Source: a virus
IMG/VR virus record: IMGVR_UViG_3300038424_000111
Coordinates: 1-49,739 of that record
Length of the DNA stretch: 49,739 nucleotides
Strand: one strand, 5' to 3'
Position numbers and translations under genes: made by a program. Below the pieces are notes generated by a model. That model worked only from the letters and a program-made list of their open reading frames with translations. It made no database searches and had not been told where the DNA came from. Shown piece by piece: positions 7,793 through 16,084 of this stretch (the stretch's first letter is position 1; each line of letters begins with the position of its first letter).

Positions 7793-8089
7793 TTATGCTC
7801 CAAAGAAGGGAGGCCCCCACCAAAGATTGTCCCTTGTGAATGTACTATACCCCGGCATTGTAGCGACTATTTTGAAAGCCTGGTTGTCGCCGTAATCCCC
7901 CGAGTCCACCCAAAACGAATATGAGCCGTCAGCGCCGGTTATCATCGTGCTGCCCGTGATTGCCGCTCCGGTTGATGCTGAATAGATCGTGGCAAGAGTC
8001 GTTGCGCCGGCCAGATAGACCGCCACTGTTGCGCCTGGAATCACTGTGCCGTTTTGGTCTGTGACAAAATCGGAATATTGCTTTCTCAT
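7793..8089 (-). CDS. Tail-associated protein with TTR/Ig-like domain
   Basis: 98 aa from ATG 8089 (AGAGGA ribosome site). Reads FVTDQNGTVIPGATVAVYL, DGSYSFWVDSGDY and FKIVATMPGYSTFT, the strand pattern of a transthyretin/carboxypeptidase-regulatory-like beta sandwich commonly used as a virion connector domain. It lies between a zincin-like gene and the tailspike, and its start overlaps the upstream stop. It probably attaches the spike (inference). Confidence 0.6.
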   Translation of the reverse strand: MRKQYSDFVTDQNGTVIPGATVAVYLAGATTLATIYSASTGAAITGSTMITGADGSYSFWVDSGDYGDNQAFKIVATMPGYSTFTRDNLWWGPPFFGA

Positions 8090-8457
8090 TTGAAAAGTTC
8101 CTCTATTGTGTTCGCATAAACAGTCCAATCATTACCTGACAGAGCTATGCACGCCCTTTCGATAACATCGGCTTCGGCATGTTGTGAATGATACGGCGCT
8201 TCAGGCAGCCAACCCGGATCGTCAGCATCATTTCCGGGGCCTTCCATGTCGAACCAGTCTATATCCTTCAGGTTGACCCCCTGCTGTTTGCAGCGGAAGA
8301 ATTCATAGAGTTCGTGCAGGAGAACAGCTACGGAATAGATCGGATTGTCAAAGCGAGTGATCTCAAACCAAATATGGTCAGGTTCTTCGCCGTAATTCCC
8401 TACCGTTGAATACTTTTGACGGTTCTGAGGAATAAAATAGATTCGGATTGGTTTCAT
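8086..8457 (-). CDS. HELxE zincin-like phage protein
   Basis: 123 aa. The central helix VAVLLHELYEFFRC resembles a metallopeptidase HExxH helix with the second His replaced by Glu. A second His-rich helix YHSQHAEADVIERA follows. The pattern recurs in phage proteins of unknown function, so a metal site is plausible but peptidase activity is not shown. It overlaps the ATP-grasp gene upstream and the TTR-like gene downstream by 4 bp each. Confidence 0.6.
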   Translation of the reverse strand: MKPIRIYFIPQNRQKYSTVGNYGEEPDHIWFEITRFDNPIYSVAVLLHELYEFFRCKQQGVNLKDIDWFDMEGPGNDADDPGWLPEAPYHSQHAEADVIERACIALSGNDWTVYANTIEELFK

Positions 8458-9761
8458 ATACTTACCAGTCCGAACTTGCGAGCTTTGGCAAACTTGTCCC
8501 GCAGGTCATCAAAGGCAGTAACATCGAAATGCAAACCCTTAGCCTGTACTTGTTTTGCGTTTTTGGTACATTTGCCTACAGCTTCATCCACACTATCCCC
8601 TATTCCAATCGCACTTCCAAGAAATTCTCCGCAATGGTTTGGGATGACCCAATTTTCTCCGTTTTTCCGGCAGGCGTTTTTTAACTTGATTGATTTGGCG
8701 ATTGATTCTGGGTAAGTTACCTTGACCCAATGTCCATCTCCTTCTCCATACCAGTCGGAAAGAAGTGTGAGTTCTGCCACAACCCTTCCTATCGGTTTGG
8801 GTTTTGGCATTTTCCCTTGAGCTATTTCAAAAACATCCTGTGAGAAAGTTGACCACACTTCGCAACGAACAGGACCGGGAGGCGAAGGTTCTCGCGCCGT
8901 GAGGTCTGTATAGAAGGGTTTACCCTTGAAATCTGTAGAGTATAGAGCATCTTGAATACGGAACTCAGTTGCATAGGAACCGGCATACCCCCCGTACTTT
9001 TTGAACATAGGTTTCATCTTCCCGTTAATGTGCTCAAAAAGTGGCGGCAACTTGTTCACTACCCATCCGAGGTAAGCTGCGTCCTTATTCTCCAGCCCTA
9101 TTAGACAGGGCAGGACAATATCGCCGTTTATCTGTGCTGTATCTTCTCCGATTTCAAAAACGCAGAGGATGGTTTTTTGAACAAGAAAAACCTGAGAATG
9201 GCGTCTTTTACCTAATTTGGATTCTATATCGACAAAGGTTTCCTCGAAATCGCTCCAATCAACATAGTGAAGGGTTTCGAAGACTCCACGATGAAAGCTG
9301 AGTTTGATGTAGAGGTCTTTTTTGTTCCTTACGAAGTTTTTGAGTGCTTCCGTCCCCTTTAGTTTCTCAAAGGGTTCGGCGGGAAGGCCAAGTTTGGGGA
9401 GAACCTTGTTGTTTAACAGGGCTTTGTCTAGCTCTAGAATTTGAGCGCCACCAGAAGAATACACTGGGTACGGTGGGTTGAGGTTTCGCAAATGCGTTGC
9501 CAAGCCTCCAAGACCCACATCGAAGAACACTATTGCATCTATCTGCCGAGGCTTGGAATCTATTAATTCCCAAAAGTCATCGTCCCCGGTCAGCCTAGTA
9601 ACCCCTGGAAACCCCGTAGCTATTTCGTCCCTATCCGGCAGTAGAAATGCTTCCTCATCGTTCCCGATAAAATAGGTCACGTCAAAATCTCTGGCTAATC
9701 GCTCTGCCATAAATGAGTAGTTGCCAGTGTCTATGATGAGGACTCTTTTACGGCTTGACAT
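8454..9761 (-). CDS. ATP-grasp family protein (PurD-like layout)
   Basis: 435 aa. The N-terminus is a Rossmann-like pre-ATP-grasp domain (KRVLIIDTGNYSFMAERLA, IDAIVFFDVGLGG). The core has a lysine strand YIKLSFHRG near 150, a hydrophobic strand QVFLVQKTI, GGYAGSYATEFRI and FYTDLTAREPSPP, where the acidic metal ligands of ATP-grasp folds usually sit. These enzymes join a carboxylate to an amine or similar nucleophile using ATP. The substrate is unknown. Finding one between virion genes is unusual. Ribosome site GGAAGGGC. Confidence 0.6.
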   Translation of the reverse strand: MSSRKRVLIIDTGNYSFMAERLARDFDVTYFIGNDEEAFLLPDRDEIATGFPGVTRLTGDDDFWELIDSKPRQIDAIVFFDVGLGGLATHLRNLNPPYPVYSSGGAQILELDKALLNNKVLPKLGLPAEPFEKLKGTEALKNFVRNKKDLYIKLSFHRGVFETLHYVDWSDFEETFVDIESKLGKRRHSQVFLVQKTILCVFEIGEDTAQINGDIVLPCLIGLENKDAAYLGWVVNKLPPLFEHINGKMKPMFKKYGGYAGSYATEFRIQDALYSTDFKGKPFYTDLTAREPSPPGPVRCEVWSTFSQDVFEIAQGKMPKPKPIGRVVAELTLLSDWYGEGDGHWVKVTYPESIAKSIKLKNACRKNGENWVIPNHCGEFLGSAIGIGDSVDEAVGKCTKNAKQVQAKGLHFDVTAFDDLRDKFAKARKFGLVSI

Positions 9762-9806
9762 TTTTAAAGCCCTTCCGATATCCTATTAGAGAAGGAGGAA
9801 ACGTCC

Positions 9807-9872
9807 ATGTGGCTGATTGGCATAATTTTATTTTTCATCGGTCTTTGGGTCATCGGCGGCCCCTGCTTCTGA
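9807..9872 (+). CDS. Putative 21-residue membrane microprotein
   Basis: A plus-strand frame antisense to the end of the ERCC4 gene. A near-perfect ribosome site GAAGGAGGAAA (9791-9801) lies six bases before the ATG. The peptide MWLIGIILFFIGLWVIGGPC plus F is one membrane span. No promoter was found on this strand, and it may be chance. Confidence 0.3.
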   Translation: MWLIGIILFFIGLWVIGGPCF

Positions 9873-10319
9873 GGCAACGGCTACCCGGTACCTTTTCTCG
9901 ATCTCAGCCAAATATTTTTCAAGCAAGCTGTATGTTGCGTACTCTGCCCCTGCCCGGTTCCCTGCCCACACGAAAGGCACTCGATACCGGACCGTAAAGG
10001 CGAAGATGCTTTGCAGCGCGGCATGTGGCTTCATTTCGCTGTGATACCGGCCATTGCTCACGTCTTCCAGGCTGGCCTCAACCACCACGGCCGCCAGATC
10101 ATAGAAACGGAGCTTGGCTAATTCCCGCTCGAAGCGGTCCCGGTTGCCGTTCATCAGGCACGCTATCAGGTCGTTTAGCTCCTTGCGCTCGATTGCAACA
10201 CGGTCCTGAAATCCAGCTATGGAATAATCGCCAGCGGGAAGGGTGGCCCGCTCGGTTTCGACCTGGAAGCGCTCGAAGGTAAGCGGGTTCTGTTCGCGGG
10301 TATCAATCAGGATTCGCAT
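9828..10319 (-). CDS. ERCC4/XPF-type nuclease
   Basis: 163 aa. The nuclease motifs are present in order: IDTREQ at 5-10, GDYS at 30-33, ERKELND at 44-50 (the V/IERKxxxD core), then a helical region with NRDRFERELAKL. This fold cleaves branched or flap DNA. It has no HhH domain, as in other phage stand-alone versions. It sits between the M15 internal virion protein gene and the ATP-grasp gene, so it is expressed late, and may act in packaging or in trimming branched concatemers (inference). Confidence 0.85.
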   Translation of the reverse strand: MRILIDTREQNPLTFERFQVETERATLPAGDYSIAGFQDRVAIERKELNDLIACLMNGNRDRFERELAKLRFYDLAAVVVEASLEDVSNGRYHSEMKPHAALQSIFAFTVRYRVPFVWAGNRAGAEYATYSLLEKYLAEIEKRYRVAVASEAGAADDPKTDEK

Positions 10320-10324
10320 TGTCT

Positions 10325-12946
10325 TTAAGGCTCATTGTACAACTCTTTCCATCGAGGTCGCTGTTCGCGCTCCCGTTCGGCCCCAAGAGCAACAGGCGGG
10401 TATAGCTCCATGTTCCTGCCCGTTTGCCTTGCCGTGTCCACCGCTGCCCCCACTTCCTCTTTGACAATACCCTTTATCCCCCTCGTTACGAGCCTTGACT
10501 TGCTCGGGTTCATTTCGGCTTCGGCCTCTTTAAACATTTTCGAGACTTGCTTACTCGGGGAGTTCTTGGCCTTGTCATAGGCGGCAACGGCTCTGGCTAT
10601 CATAGATGCGGCAACTGCGCCCGGATGCATTCTGAGGATTCCGGCCACAAAATGATATGAAGCAAAACTATCGGTTAAAGTATCGGGAAGGGTTTTATCG
10701 GCGGCCCTTGCCTCGTTCACGGCTCGGCGGTTGATATCTCTCTCTATGTGGGTGAGAGCACCATATTGTTTTTTCAGCCTGGCGTATCCGGGTCCCTGTA
10801 GTTGCTCGATGGATGAATCAAGTCCTTTTCTCAGGTGATCGGCTATCATTGCGTCAACGGCCGACATACCGGCAGAGTGGTAGTCTTCCCTGCCTTTCAT
10901 CTTGAGATTGTAGGCGGATAGCTGCTCCTGAGCATCGAGGACGTTCATCTCCTTTTGAGACCGGAAATAATCGGCCTGTTCTTTGGCGTACCTCGACCTT
11001 GCAGCAAAAGCCGGATTGCCCTTGTAGCGTGCAGCTTCCTTATCGAGTTCTGCGGCCAAGGCATCAAGTTTAACCGTGGCCCCCTTGCCCCCGGCCTTTA
11101 CCGCCATATCGTTATACTTCTCGAAAATCTTTCTTTTGACGGTCCATACAGCTTCAGAAAAGTCCCGCAGGGATTCGGGGAGTTTCCCGCCAAGCTCGTC
11201 TTTGTAACGGATTATCGTTTTGACCGCTTCAGCGCCTAACTGCGGGTAGCGGTTCAGCCCGAAAAATGTCTTCTGATCGGCAACGGCGGGTTTGAGTGCT
11301 TTGTATAACTCTCTGCCTATGACAGTGTTTATCCGGTTCTCATCGTGTGCGCCGCGAGAAATTACATCGCCCAGCCACTTGTTGAGGTCCGGAGTCAAGG
11401 TGGCGCCCGTTAGCTTGACCTGCCTTTTGACATCTCTTGCCCACTCCGCAATATCACCTACGTTGAGAGAACCGGCTTCGCTAGCAAGATTTGGGAGCCA
11501 AGAACCGCCTTTCTTTGCTTTGGCTTCCTCTATAAGGTTTTGAATACGCGTTACATGGCGCTCTGCACCCTGAAGTTGAGAAAAACTGGTGTTGATGAGT
11601 TGCACATCTTCGTTGGTAAGTCTTCCGCTCGCTACTCTTTCTGCTGGCGTATTACCTTCAAGTTCGTTTAGTGCTTCTGGCGTAAGAGGTTCGCCCGGTC
11701 CCTTGATAGCACCTTCCCTGACCCGTGGCGGTAATTGTTGCTCTGGTGAAAGTTCGCTGATTTGGGTTTTCAACCCAGGCCGGGAAGCTACAAGCGGCCC
11801 TCGTTCGGGAAGCTGTACTGGCCCCTCGTCTGGAGGTTTCCATTCGCCCCGAGCTTCAGCCTTCGTGAATGCTGCCGCCGATTCTTCGGCTGATTTTGGT
11901 TTTTCCAGTTCTCGAATGAAAACTTCTGCCGACTCTCGCGCCGACTTAGACACAGGCGTAAGCGGTCGAGGCGGTGGTTCCGGAGGCCGCAGGTTTTCAC
12001 CGATACCAACATCTTCATATTTGGGAACTCCAGTTCTGCCGCGAAGGCCGGAGAACACCATCGCTAATTCTGCGAGCGCCCCACCAGGATTGTTCGCCCA
12101 TTTATCATGTAACGCCTTAATCCCTTTAAGCCCTAAGTCTTCTCCTACGGAATCATAGATTCCTTTTGCCATTTGGAGATATGGAGTGTAGAGGTCTGAT
12201 GCGCTACTATACTGACCCGATAAAATCTGTTGTGCCGTATGCCCCAAGGTTTCGGGAACCGTGACGAGCCCGCCTTTGACCATCTGGTAGACTGCTTTGT
12301 CAATTCCTTCAGGAATGAGCCGGAAGGCAGTATCCGAGATATCCCCTGTCGGCGGTCTAACTGGAGACTCAAGAAACTCGGTCTGTTTACTGACCCACTT
12401 CGCCCATCCGGGAGCGTCTTCGGGCTTATGCTGTTCCTGCCCTGGTTCTATACCGGGAGTCCACTGAGGTTTTTCTTTTATGGTCGGTCCTGCAAGCTGG
12501 AAATGAACCCTGTCGTTGTCAAATGGATTCACAAGGCCGTATTTTTTGAGAAAGGGAGCGGCTTCTCGCCAGTTGGTTACGTCAACGGCAAGACCTTTTT
12601 CATGCCTGGACATTCCGGGTTTAGCCGCCAGGCTGACTTCACCTTTCAGATACCGGTTGTAAGCATCTATTTGCTGCTCATGAGTCCTAAAACTTGAGCT
12701 TACAACAATCGGGAACCCGGTTGCTTTCACCATGTCGGCGTTGGCACGTAGAAGTTTCTCACCTAGATCGGGGTGGGCAGTCACCCTTTTACCGCCCATA
12801 CTAAAGGTGCTCAACCCCGATTTTTCGTCTTGGCCGAGCATCAATGCAACCTGCTCATTCGAGAACCCCCCGGTCTTCTGGGTCTCTGTGAGAGAAGCAT
12901 CTCCACCAGAAAGCATGACAGCTACTTCTTCGTTGGAAAATCCCAT
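10325..12946 (-). CDS. Internal virion protein with M15 peptidase domain
   Basis: 873 aa. Two copies of a 15-residue repeat open the protein (GFSNEEVAVML at 2-12, GFSNEQVALML at 27-37). Residues about 55-155 form a VanY/D-Ala-D-Ala carboxypeptidase-like domain: SSSFRTHEQQ (83-92), SRHEKGLAVDVTN (113-125) with zinc ligands H115 and D122, and H148 in DRVHFQL. The rest is long, helical and charged, like the ejection proteins of short-tailed phages. It probably cuts peptidoglycan during DNA entry. Ribosome site AGAGGACGG; it overlaps the upstream gene by 25 bp. Confidence 0.75.
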   Translation of the reverse strand: MGFSNEEVAVMLSGGDASLTETQKTGGFSNEQVALMLGQDEKSGLSTFSMGGKRVTAHPDLGEKLLRANADMVKATGFPIVVSSSFRTHEQQIDAYNRYLKGEVSLAAKPGMSRHEKGLAVDVTNWREAAPFLKKYGLVNPFDNDRVHFQLAGPTIKEKPQWTPGIEPGQEQHKPEDAPGWAKWVSKQTEFLESPVRPPTGDISDTAFRLIPEGIDKAVYQMVKGGLVTVPETLGHTAQQILSGQYSSASDLYTPYLQMAKGIYDSVGEDLGLKGIKALHDKWANNPGGALAELAMVFSGLRGRTGVPKYEDVGIGENLRPPEPPPRPLTPVSKSARESAEVFIRELEKPKSAEESAAAFTKAEARGEWKPPDEGPVQLPERGPLVASRPGLKTQISELSPEQQLPPRVREGAIKGPGEPLTPEALNELEGNTPAERVASGRLTNEDVQLINTSFSQLQGAERHVTRIQNLIEEAKAKKGGSWLPNLASEAGSLNVGDIAEWARDVKRQVKLTGATLTPDLNKWLGDVISRGAHDENRINTVIGRELYKALKPAVADQKTFFGLNRYPQLGAEAVKTIIRYKDELGGKLPESLRDFSEAVWTVKRKIFEKYNDMAVKAGGKGATVKLDALAAELDKEAARYKGNPAFAARSRYAKEQADYFRSQKEMNVLDAQEQLSAYNLKMKGREDYHSAGMSAVDAMIADHLRKGLDSSIEQLQGPGYARLKKQYGALTHIERDINRRAVNEARAADKTLPDTLTDSFASYHFVAGILRMHPGAVAASMIARAVAAYDKAKNSPSKQVSKMFKEAEAEMNPSKSRLVTRGIKGIVKEEVGAAVDTARQTGRNMELYPPVALGAEREREQRPRWKELYNEP

Positions 12947-14586
12947 GATCCGTCCTCTTGTTTTATAAGGGTTTTGCCGTTAGGGAGTTTCTTGGTTGCG
13001 CCTACAGGCGCTTTTGCAAGGTCTTCTGGAGATAGCGCCGTTGCCTTCGCTGACGTAGGTGCCTTTTGCCCCGGAGTAGTCGGTGGACTTGGTGTTGGGC
13101 TGGCTTCCGTCCCCAATTTCTTCATAAGCTCAGAAGTAGATTCCAGTTCTTCTTTAACGCTCCCGAGCCGGATATTCCCCAGTTCTTTGGTTTCCTGCAT
13201 AACATCCAATAAGTCTTTAATGGACAAGGTTCTATCATGAATCTTGTTCCATCGTTCCTGAAGTTCTACGCTTGGTTCTCGGATAGATGCTTGCGCCCCG
13301 CCTGCTATCTTCGCTGTCTCAGTGCTGATTTCAGTGATGTATGCCAAGGCTTTTGCTTCGATTGCAGACCCGGCAACTTGCGTTTTGAGCGCAACAAGAG
13401 GGATGTTGAGCAGCTTGGTATCGAATCGCCCGAGGTCTTCGCTGATTTTGCCGAACCTGTCGATTTGCTTGTCAAGGTTCTTCACATAGGCGTCAAGCTG
13501 GTTGTACGATTTTTGCTGGAATGTGAAGGAAGACCCAAGTGCTTTACGGAACTGCGGATTGGAGGCAACTTCAGAGCGTGTAATCTGGCCGCCCTTTATC
13601 CGGGCATTAAGTTCAGCGGCAACCGCCTCTCTGAACGGCTGGCCAAAACCCATTGGGAGAGGATTACCCGCTCTCATTTCCTCGATAGCTTCGTCTACCG
13701 CTCCAGGGTCTACCGCCTTGGTCCGTCCTGCCTGTGCCGCTCCCGCCTTCTCCCCAATGAACCCCTGTTTTGCCTCAAGATACCGTTTGGCCTCTGGATC
13801 ACCTTGGCTGGCCTTAATTATCTGTGAGTCTTCAAAGGTGGGCTTGCTCGACTCAGCCGCATCGGGTTTGTTCAGTTGCCTGCCTGTCGCCGGAATTACT
13901 GCGTTGGGCGGAATCGGTTTGTCTGGAGTCCAAGGTATCGGAGTCTGTGTGTCCCTGTCTTCGAGCATGATAGGCTTTGCAGGCGCGGGATATTGCTGCT
14001 TAATCAGCGCCTTAAATAGTTCCTTATTTATCCCCCCCTCCTGAGACATTGCTGCTTTCATACCTTCGGGGCTGGCGGAATACAGGCCGTGAACTATTCC
14101 CTGCATTTGCTCTCTTTGCTCACTTGCGGTTTTAAGCTGGGCCTGGAGAGTTTCAACTTTCTTGAGGTTGCCCGAGGCTTGCGCCTCTTTTATCTGATTC
14201 TGAAGCCCCAATTCTTTCTGAAGGGCTACACCGTATTGAGATTGAGCCGCCGTCATATGAAGTTCGTTATTGCCGTAAATCGTCTTTTTCGCGTCTTCCA
14301 AGGCGCGTTGGCTTGTGAACTGCGCTCCGTTCACATTATTGATTCCGTTGTTGGATGAAAGAATCCCTGTCATCATTTCAAGCAACTTAGGGTTATCTCC
14401 CAACTGAGTCTTTAGATACTCTATCGGGACAGGCTTATCGAGCCGTTCCTGCTTCCGCTTCATCTCCTGAAGCTGAAAGTTCTTAATGGCTTCATTCTGA
14501 TGGTGTTCGTCAATAGCAGCCTGCGTCTGCTGCATCTGTGAAATAGCAGGCATCGCATTGCCAAGGTTTACAAGAAAGTTTCCCAT
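12922..14586 (-). CDS. Large helical internal virion protein
   Basis: 554 aa. Starts with a helical MGNFLVNLGNAMPAI and a long coiled-coil region (DEHHQNEAIKNFQLQEMKRK, EREQM-type repeats) to about 190. Then comes a Pro/Lys-rich spacer and a second helical domain to about 500. The C-terminus is a short beta hairpin LPNGKTLIKQEDGSWDFP typical of phage internal proteins. No enzyme motif. It is flanked by the M15 protein and two small Ala/Gly-rich proteins, the usual ejection-protein set. Confidence 0.6.
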   Translation of the reverse strand: MGNFLVNLGNAMPAISQMQQTQAAIDEHHQNEAIKNFQLQEMKRKQERLDKPVPIEYLKTQLGDNPKLLEMMTGILSSNNGINNVNGAQFTSQRALEDAKKTIYGNNELHMTAAQSQYGVALQKELGLQNQIKEAQASGNLKKVETLQAQLKTASEQREQMQGIVHGLYSASPEGMKAAMSQEGGINKELFKALIKQQYPAPAKPIMLEDRDTQTPIPWTPDKPIPPNAVIPATGRQLNKPDAAESSKPTFEDSQIIKASQGDPEAKRYLEAKQGFIGEKAGAAQAGRTKAVDPGAVDEAIEEMRAGNPLPMGFGQPFREAVAAELNARIKGGQITRSEVASNPQFRKALGSSFTFQQKSYNQLDAYVKNLDKQIDRFGKISEDLGRFDTKLLNIPLVALKTQVAGSAIEAKALAYITEISTETAKIAGGAQASIREPSVELQERWNKIHDRTLSIKDLLDVMQETKELGNIRLGSVKEELESTSELMKKLGTEASPTPSPPTTPGQKAPTSAKATALSPEDLAKAPVGATKKLPNGKTLIKQEDGSWDFPTKK

Positions 14587-14589
14587 AGC

Positions 14590-15276
14590 TTAACTCCATC
14601 CGAGCAAGCTGTTCATCCAATCGTAGTTCGCAGGCTGTGCCGCCGCTTGCGCTGCTGTGTCTGCTGCTGCCCCTGCGGTTGTTCCTATCGGGTTGAAATA
14701 GCTCCCGAAATCCATCGGCGTCATCTGCGCAACATTGGAAGAAACGGCTGGCTGTGAAGGTAAAAAAGGTACAGCAGGCACAGAAGGCAAACCGGCACCA
14801 ATCCCCTTACCACTCACTGCGGAAGGGACCGCTTCGCCTATACCAAAGGAACTGGACATATCTGCTGGAGTGGTTGCCGTATTTGCCGTATCACTTCCAA
14901 ACCATTTTTGCCAATGTGAAGGCCCTGGCCGAAGAGGGTTCGCAGTTGGTTGTGTCAGCCAATCGTATGCCTTGGCTGCTCCGCCAATCCCCTGTATCCC
15001 AAAATTCCCCATGCCGAATAGCCCAGCCGTCTCTGCGGCATGGCGCTCGTCTGCGTATTGCTTCTGTTCGAGTTGCATCCTTTGATTGAATTCGCTTTGC
15101 TGAATTCTCTGGGCACGTTGCTGCAAAGCGGTTTGAGCATTAGCCCGAAGTGCCCCTTCATAGGCCATACGGATATCGTTATCGCTTACAACCTGGCCGG
15201 AAGCTCTTTTCTGCCGGAGCATCGCGCTTATTTCGTCGAGCGAATAGGGGCTTATAATTCCCTGATCTGCGGCCAT
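14590..15276 (-). CDS. Virion-associated protein, Ala/Gln-rich
   Basis: 228 aa. The N-terminal helices (LDEISAMLRQKRASGQ, LQQRAQRIQQSEFNQRMQLEQ) are followed by a low-complexity Ala/Pro/Ser/Thr tail ending NYDWMNSLLGWS. A strong AAAGGGGGC ribosome site precedes the ATG. Size, composition and position match the smallest of the internal (ejected) proteins of short-tailed phages. This is inferred from context, not homology I can demonstrate. Confidence 0.55.
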   Translation of the reverse strand: MAADQGIISPYSLDEISAMLRQKRASGQVVSDNDIRMAYEGALRANAQTALQQRAQRIQQSEFNQRMQLEQKQYADERHAAETAGLFGMGNFGIQGIGGAAKAYDWLTQPTANPLRPGPSHWQKWFGSDTANTATTPADMSSSFGIGEAVPSAVSGKGIGAGLPSVPAVPFLPSQPAVSSNVAQMTPMDFGSYFNPIGTTAGAAADTAAQAAAQPANYDWMNSLLGWS

Positions 15277-15291
15277 AAATGCCCCCTTTCT

Positions 15292-15636
15292 TTAAGGTAA
15301 ATTTATGTTTGAGTTAAACACATTTGGGGTTCCAGTGCTTGAAACCGCCTGCTGCTGAGACTGCCCAGGAGAAAGGCCGTACCCCATGCCTGTGCCCTGG
15401 CCGTAACCACTAAGGACGGCTTCAGTGCCCCCCATCGGCATACCGCCTTCGGTTCCGGTTCCGGTCCCTCCTCCCGCACCCGCACCACCTCCTCCTGCAA
15501 TATTCCAGGAGGAAGGGACTGCCGGGGCTGCTGGCTGCGAGGGGGCGGCAGGAGTACCTTTGGTCATGTTTGATATGGTGCCCGCCGCTGAAAGACCGGC
15601 TGAAAGTGCTCCTACGATTGATGCGACCATTCCCAT
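15292..15636 (-). CDS. Gly-rich small virion protein
   Basis: 114 aa. An N-terminal hydrophobic helix (GMVASIVGALSAGLSAAGTI) is followed by proline- and glycine-rich low complexity (GGGGAGAGGGTGTGTEGG). AAGGAGC precedes the ATG, and it lies 2 bp from the GNAT gene. Small proteins with a membrane-active helix and a flexible tail often lie beside ejection proteins. The function is not known. Confidence 0.55.
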   Translation of the reverse strand: MGMVASIVGALSAGLSAAGTISNMTKGTPAAPSQPAAPAVPSSWNIAGGGGAGAGGGTGTGTEGGMPMGGTEAVLSGYGQGTGMGYGLSPGQSQQQAVSSTGTPNVFNSNINLP

Positions 15637-15637
15637 T

Positions 15638-16084
15638 TTAAAGCTCCTTGCTAAAAACTATGTCCTGGACTTGATATCCAAGACGAGGCATAAGATTTGA
15701 GAACAAAGTGTGTTCCTTACCGTGGAAAAGGATTAGCTGCATACCTCTTTCTTTCGCCACCTGCTCGGTCATCTTTATGAGCTTTACGCCCCATGAACCT
15801 TTGCGGTACTGCGGATGAACATACAAAACATCGTTATAGGCAAGAGAAAGGTCGGAATAATGTAAATGGCCGGTCAGCATGGTTACTGAGTATCCCACGA
15901 TGGTTTCGCCATCATAAAGCGCAATGGTTATCAGCTTCCCCTGGTCTTCCAAGGCTCTATATTTCTCAACATCCGGCTTTAGCACCATGAGATTTCTATG
16001 GGTCGCCAGTTCGTCTCGATGATCGCTAAGGAGGCTCCATGCTTCCTCAATATGCTCAGTCGCTTTAATTTCCCGGATTTCCAT
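15638..16084 (-). CDS. GNAT N-acetyltransferase
   Basis: 148 aa. GNAT fold order is visible: an N-terminal strand/helix (EIREIKATEHIEEAWSLL), beta4 IVGYSVTMLTG, then VLYVHPQYRKGSWGVKLIK, where QYRKGSWG replaces the acetyl-CoA pyrophosphate loop Q/RxxGxG/A, and a C-terminal GYQVQDIVFSKEL. It transfers acetyl groups from acetyl-CoA to an amine. A GNAT gene among virion genes is common in phages, with unknown target. Its start overlaps the LamG protein stop (TAATG). Confidence 0.8.
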   Translation of the reverse strand: MEIREIKATEHIEEAWSLLSDHRDELATHRNLMVLKPDVEKYRALEDQGKLITIALYDGETIVGYSVTMLTGHLHYSDLSLAYNDVLYVHPQYRKGSWGVKLIKMTEQVAKERGMQLILFHGKEHTLFSNLMPRLGYQVQDIVFSKEL

